Positions 32,819-36,457 of a stretch of DNA of 36,457 bases are shown here, one piece after another (the first letter of the stretch is position 1; each line of letters begins with the position of its first letter). The position numbers and the translations under genes are program-made. Under the pieces are notes generated by a model. That model did no database searches, was not told the origin of the DNA, and saw only the letters and a program-made list of their open reading frames with translations. This DNA comes from CAZKFG01 sp964551985 (GTDB taxonomy: Bacteria > Bacillota > Negativicutes > Acidaminococcales > JAISLQ01): positions 1-36,457 of the forward strand of contig CAZKFG010000014.1 of assembly GCA_964551985.1 (NCBI GenBank), given 5' to 3'.

Positions 32819-34465
32819 ATGGCAAATGACAAATTAAAAGCTGGATTGCAAGCATATGGTGACACAGTAGCAAAAACGCTTGCAAAATCACCAGAACGTT
32901 CAAACTTGGAGGTAAACAGACTTTACACTCCACTTGACATCGAAGGTTTCGATTATGAAACAAAATTAGGTTTCCCAGGCGAATATCCGTTCACCCGCGG
33001 TGTTCAACCAACAATGTATCGTGGTCGTTTTTGGACTATGCGTATGTATGCAGGTTTCTCAACTGCTGAAGAATCCAACAAACGTTATCGTTACCTATTA
33101 GAATCAGGCGGTACAGGACTATCCTGTGCATTTGACCTACCAACACAAATTGGTTATGACTCTGATGATCCAATTTCAGAAGGTGAAGTTGGTAAAGTTG
33201 GTGTTGCTATAGATTCATTAGCTGATATGGAAATTTTGTTTGACCAAATTCCACTAGATAAAGTTTCTACATCAATGACAATCAACGCTCCAGCTTCTGT
33301 ATTATTGTCAATGTATATCGCAGTTGCTGAAAAACAAGGCGTAACAGCTGACAAACTAATGGGAACAATCCAAAACGATATTCTAAAAGAATATGCAGCT
33401 CGCGGAACATACATATTCCCACCAGCTCCATCAATGAGACTTATCACAAACATTTTTGAATATTGCTCTAAAAACGTACCACAATGGAACACAATCTCTA
33501 TTTCTGGTTACCACATTCGTGAAGCAGGATCTACAGCATCACAAGAAATCGCATTCACAATTGCTGATGGTATAGCTTATGTTGAAGCTGCACTAAAAGC
33601 AGGTATGGATATCGATGCTTTTGCTGGTCGTCTATCATTTTTCTGGAACGCACACAACAACGTATTGGAAGAAGTTGCAAAATTCCGTGCATCCCGTCGT
33701 GTGTGGGCAAAATTAATGAAAGAAAGATTCAATGCTAAAAAAGCAAAATCACAAATGCTACGTGTACATACACAAACAGCAGGTTCAATGCTAACAGCAC
33801 AACAACCTGACAACAACATTATCCGTGTTGCTCTACAAACAGCAGCAGCAGTAATGGGTGGTACACAATCATTACACACTAACTCCAAAGACGAAGCGTT
33901 GGCTCTTCCAACAGAAGATTCCGTACGCGTTGCACTACGTACACAACAAATTGTTGCTTACGAAAGTGGTTTAGCTGATACAATCGATCCACTAGGCGGA
34001 TCCTACTATGTAGAAGCTCTAACAGATAAAATAGAAGCAGAATGCTGGGAATACATCAAGAAAATTGATGAAATCGGCGGCGCTCCTGTTGCTATCGAAA
34101 AAGGTTATATCCAAAAAGAAATCCAAGAAAGTGCCTACAAATGGCAAATGGAAGTTGAAAAAGGCGAACGCGTTATTGTTGGCGTAAACAAATTCCAAAT
34201 CAAAGAAGAACCACCTAAAAATCTTTTACGTGTAGATGCTTCTGTTGGCGACCTACAAAAGAAAAAAATTGCTGATCTAAAAGCAAAACGCGACAACGCA
34301 GCTGTAGAAAAAGCACTTGCTGAACTCGAAGCAGGATGTAAAGACGAACACGTTAATTTAATGCCATTAATTTTGGCTGCTGTAAAAGCATATGCAACAG
34401 AAGGTGAAATCTGTAACACAATGCGCAAAGTATTCGGCGAATACAAAGCAGTAAGCACACTATAA
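32819..34465 (+). CDS. Methylmalonyl-CoA mutase, large (catalytic) subunit
   Basis: Carbon-skeleton rearrangement between succinyl-CoA and (R)-methylmalonyl-CoA. The 548-residue protein is the substrate-binding TIM barrel only; the B12 domain is a separate gene just downstream, as in archaeal and many anaerobic Firmicute enzymes. Family motifs include PFTRGVQPTMYRGRFWTMR (with the substrate Tyr), AFDLPTQIGYDSDDP, the active-site His in SGYHIREAGSTASQE, and LHTNSKDEALALPTE. A hydrophilic C-terminal linker follows. ATG 32819 has an AAAAGGAGG site. The 65-base gap from the CoA-transferase contains a TGGGC-TTT-GCCCA hairpin. Confidence 0.96.
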   Translation: MANDKLKAGLQAYGDTVAKTLAKSPERSNLEVNRLYTPLDIEGFDYETKLGFPGEYPFTRGVQPTMYRGRFWTMRMYAGFSTAEESNKRYRYLLESGGTGLSCAFDLPTQIGYDSDDPISEGEVGKVGVAIDSLADMEILFDQIPLDKVSTSMTINAPASVLLSMYIAVAEKQGVTADKLMGTIQNDILKEYAARGTYIFPPAPSMRLITNIFEYCSKNVPQWNTISISGYHIREAGSTASQEIAFTIADGIAYVEAALKAGMDIDAFAGRLSFFWNAHNNVLEEVAKFRASRRVWAKLMKERFNAKKAKSQMLRVHTQTAGSMLTAQQPDNNIIRVALQTAAAVMGGTQSLHTNSKDEALALPTEDSVRVALRTQQIVAYESGLADTIDPLGGSYYVEALTDKIEAECWEYIKKIDEIGGAPVAIEKGYIQKEIQESAYKWQMEVEKGERVIVGVNKFQIKEEPPKNLLRVDASVGDLQKKKIADLKAKRDNAAVEKALAELEAGCKDEHVNLMPLILAAVKAYATEGEICNTMRKVFGEYKAVSTL

Positions 34466-34494
34466 TTGTAGAGAGATTTTAAGGAGGGAACATA

Positions 34495-34887
34495 ATGGAA
34501 AAACGTATTAGAGTATTGGTTGCAAAACCAGGTCTAGACGGACATGACAGAGGCGCAAAAGTAGTAGCTCGCGCACTTCGGGATGCAGGCTTTGAGGTTA
34601 TTTATACAGGCATTCGCCTAACACCAGAACAAATAGTAGAAACAGCACTACAAGAGGACGTAAACGTTGTAGCACTAAGCTTACTATCAGGAGCTCACAA
34701 CACACTTTTCCCAAAAGTAGTAGAGCAATTAAAAGCAAAAGGTCTTAAAGACACATTAGTTATCGGCGGTGGGGTTATTCCTGATGCTGATATCCCAACA
34801 CTTAAAGCAGCTGGCGTTGCAGATGTATTCACACCTGGCACACCAACAGCAAAAATTGTTGAATTCATCAAAGCAAACGTTAAATAA
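34495..34887 (+). CDS. Methylmalonyl-CoA mutase, small B12-binding subunit
   Basis: A 130-residue cobalamin-binding domain that completes the mutase. The DxHxxG motif is DGHDRG with the cobalt-ligand His17, followed by the Rossmann-like parts GFEVIYTGIRLTPEQIV, LSLLSGAH with the nucleotide-loop Ser, and the glycine-rich VIGGGVIPDADIP. Start ATG 34495 with AAGGAGGGA upstream, 29 bases after the large subunit. The gene pair is a split version of the fused mutase of proteobacteria and animals. Confidence 0.96.
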   Translation: MEKRIRVLVAKPGLDGHDRGAKVVARALRDAGFEVIYTGIRLTPEQIVETALQEDVNVVALSLLSGAHNTLFPKVVEQLKAKGLKDTLVIGGGVIPDADIPTLKAAGVADVFTPGTPTAKIVEFIKANVK

Positions 34888-34908
34888 TTACCGTTATAAA
34901 AGTATATA

Positions 34909-34937
34909 ATAGCAGCCGGGTCTTGCCCGGCTGTTAT
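34909..34937 (+). other. Intercistronic GC-rich hairpin
   Basis: CAGCCGGG (34913-34920), loop TCTTG, CCCGGCTG (34926-34933), with outer A/T pairs extending the stem to about 12 bp. There is no T-run after it, so it is probably a processing or stabilising stem in the operon mRNA rather than a strong terminator. It stands out as the most GC-rich hairpin in this AT-rich region. Confidence 0.6.
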
Positions 34938-34984
34938 ACTATACAAAGAATTAGTTAACATAATTCATCAAGGCGGTGTACCCA

Positions 34985-35923
34985 ATGGATATAGCAAAAG
35001 GCGTATTGGAAAAATCAAGATTGGCAGCATCAAAAGCTATTACTGCTGTCGAAAATGAATTTCCAGAAGCAACAAAGATAATGCAAGAACTTTATCCACA
35101 TACAGGCGGTGCTTACGTAATAGGTATTACAGGACCTCCTGGAGCAGGTAAAAGCACACTTACAGATAAACTTGCCAAAGAATATCGTTCACGCGGGAAA
35201 ACTGTTGGTATCGTAGCAATAGACCCGACAAGTCCATATTCTGGTGGCGCCATATTGGGCGATAGAATAAGAATGATGGATATTACAATGGACGAGGGCA
35301 TTTTTATTCGCAGTATGGCTACTCGTGGCAGTTTGGGTGGACTATCACAGAAAACTACAGATGCTGTAAAAATTCTTGATGCCGCAGGATATGATATAAT
35401 TATCATAGAAACTGTTGGTGTTGGGCAATCTGAAGTGGATATAGTAAAAGCAGCTGACACAACGATGGTTGTTTTAGTACCTGGTCTTGGTGATGATATA
35501 CAAGCCATAAAAGCAGGTATATTAGAAATAGGTGATCTGTTTACAATCAATAAAGCCGATAGAGAAGGCGTTGAAAAACTACACATTGAAATTGAAATGA
35601 TGCTGGAATTAAACCCTGACAAAAAAGGCTGGAGACCTGTAATTAATCGCACTATAGCAAGTGATAATGAAGGGGTAATCACTGTTGTTGATTCAATAGA
35701 AGAACACGCAAAATATCTGCGTGAAACTAAAGAACTCGAACAACGACGTGCAGAAAACCTAAAAACAGAACTGCTTACAATGATTGATGAACGTATACGT
35801 CGTCATATTGAAAAAACAGTTTCTAATACACCAGATTTTGATAAAACAATCAAACAGTTGCAAGATAGAGAACTTGACCCATACTCAATAACTAACAAAA
35901 TAGTTAGTGAAATATTAAAATAA
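34985..35923 (+). CDS. meaB: MeaB-type G-protein chaperone of methylmalonyl-CoA mutase
   Basis: GTPase that guards cofactor loading and reactivation of the B12-dependent mutase (ArgK/MeaB family). Walker A GPPGAGKST lies at residues 50-58, a base/switch region IDPTSPYSGGAILGDRIRM follows, then Walker B-like IIETVGVGQSEVD, NKADREG as the guanine-specificity motif, and a C-terminal dimerisation arm. The length of 312 residues is typical. I start at ATG 34985, six bases after AAGGCGGTG; the in-frame GTG 34976 lies inside that ribosome binding site. Its place after the mutase small subunit is the conserved order. Confidence 0.95.
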   Translation: MDIAKGVLEKSRLAASKAITAVENEFPEATKIMQELYPHTGGAYVIGITGPPGAGKSTLTDKLAKEYRSRGKTVGIVAIDPTSPYSGGAILGDRIRMMDITMDEGIFIRSMATRGSLGGLSQKTTDAVKILDAAGYDIIIIETVGVGQSEVDIVKAADTTMVVLVPGLGDDIQAIKAGILEIGDLFTINKADREGVEKLHIEIEMMLELNPDKKGWRPVINRTIASDNEGVITVVDSIEEHAKYLRETKELEQRRAENLKTELLTMIDERIRRHIEKTVSNTPDFDKTIKQLQDRELDPYSITNKIVSEILK

Positions 35924-35938
35924 CATTGGAGGGATATT

Positions 35939-36355
35939 ATGTTTAAAGTATTAAATGTAGACCATATCGGTATTGCTGTAAAAGACTTACAAGCAACAAA
36001 AAAATTCTACAAGGACACATTAGGTATCAACCATCTACCAGAAGATGAAGTTGTTGCAGAACAAAAAGTAAAAGTTAGCTTTTTCCCATGTGGAGATTGC
36101 GAACTAGAATTTTTAGAATCAACAGCTCCAGATGGTCCAATCGCTAAATTCATTGAAAGAAATGGCGGAGAAGGAATCCAACACGTTGCTCTAAGAGTAG
36201 ACGACATCAAAGCTGCATTAGCAGACCTAAAAGAAAAAGGCGTACGTCTAATCGATGAAAACCCACGTTATGGTGCTGGCGGATCTGACATTGCGTTCAT
36301 CCACCCAAAAGCAACAGGCGGCGTTTTATTAGAAATTTGCCAACGCAAACACTAA
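35939..36355 (+). CDS. mce: Methylmalonyl-CoA epimerase
   Basis: Interconverts (R)- and (S)-methylmalonyl-CoA, linking the mutase to the decarboxylase or carboxyltransferase. The 138-residue vicinal-oxygen-chelate (glyoxalase) fold shows VDHIGIAVKDL with the first metal His, the central CELEFLE, EGIQHVALRVDDI with the second His, and GGVLLEICQ with the terminal Glu. Ribosome binding site TGGAGGGAT before ATG 35939. It is placed directly before the apparent decarboxylase start, matching pathway order. Confidence 0.96.
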   Translation: MFKVLNVDHIGIAVKDLQATKKFYKDTLGINHLPEDEVVAEQKVKVSFFPCGDCELEFLESTAPDGPIAKFIERNGGEGIQHVALRVDDIKAALADLKEKGVRLIDENPRYGAGGSDIAFIHPKATGGVLLEICQRKH

Positions 36356-36417
36356 TTAAAAAGCTTTATTATACCTGCATTAAATAAAAATGCCACAAAT
36401 TTATGGAGGTGCAAATA

Positions 36418-36457
36418 GTGTCAACACAAACAAGAATTGACGATCTAAAAAAACGCT
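36418..36457 (+). CDS. mmdA: Start of probable methylmalonyl-CoA decarboxylase / carboxyltransferase alpha subunit (cut by window edge)
   Basis: Only 13 codons are visible: GTG 36418, reading MSTQTRIDDLKKR. A strong TGGAGGTG ribosome binding site lies seven bases upstream. In Negativicutes the alpha subunit of the biotin-dependent, Na+-pumping methylmalonyl-CoA decarboxylase commonly follows mce and starts with a similar amphipathic helix. The identity rests mainly on position; another gene of the pathway is possible. Confidence 0.45.
   Translation, partial: MSTQTRIDDLKKR

Overview
The window is a low-GC, AT-rich chromosomal segment. It most likely comes from an anaerobic, propionate-forming member of the Negativicutes (Firmicutes). 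The evidence is a split B12-dependent methylmalonyl-CoA mutase next to a succinate/propionyl CoA-transferase, MeaB, an epimerase and what looks like the start of a methylmalonyl-CoA decarboxylase. Other support is a trimeric-type [FeFe] hydrogenase, a T-box leader on valS, strong AGGAGG-type ribosome binding sites and frequent GTG/TTG starts. A hook gene suggests a motile relative of the succinate-decarboxylating Acidaminococcaceae/Selenomonadales. The exact genus is a guess and was not tested.

Layout: (1) 1-4962 is an aromatic amino acid operon on the plus strand (DAHP synthase tail, tyrA, aroA, aroC, aroB), closed by a strong terminator. (2) 5039-6255 is a disturbed island. It holds a minus-strand XRE repressor, a perfect 25-bp palindrome inside a promoter, remnants of two small secreted proteins, and a broken chimeric reading frame ending in a second copy of the FlgE tail. 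(3) 6375-9119 encodes an isolated, very large FlgE-like hook protein with a repeat-built, cysteine-containing insert. (4) 9371-15607 is the protein quality-control cluster tig-clpP-clpX-lon-ysxC, followed by an AbrB-type membrane protein. (5) 16680-22172 holds a valine T-box leader, valS, folC and an O-antigen-ligase-like membrane protein.

(6) 22391-30645 is a ten-gene hydrogenase operon. The catalytic and electron-transfer genes (NuoE-like, small ferredoxin, NuoF-like HydB, HydA) are preceded by a putative sensory/regulatory set: two DRTGG proteins, an RsbW-type ATPase, a hydrogenase-like protein with degenerate H-cluster motifs, and a PHP-domain protein. A second stand-alone HATPase sits among the electron-transfer genes. 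A 19-bp hairpin terminator ends the operon. (7) 30690-31244 is a gene-free AT-rich region with a candidate promoter, a possible structured RNA and a palindrome. (8) 31245 to the right edge is the succinate-propionate (methylmalonyl-CoA) operon. Its codon use looks like that of highly expressed genes.

Functionally, parts 6 and 8 are the two halves of a fermentation strategy. The hydrogenase disposes of, or recovers, reducing equivalents between NADH, ferredoxin and H2. The methylmalonyl-CoA route turns succinyl-CoA into propionyl-CoA, probably with Na+-pumping decarboxylation. The least-explained items are the repeat-built hook protein with the broken chimera beside it, and the regulatory-looking genes of the hydrogenase operon.
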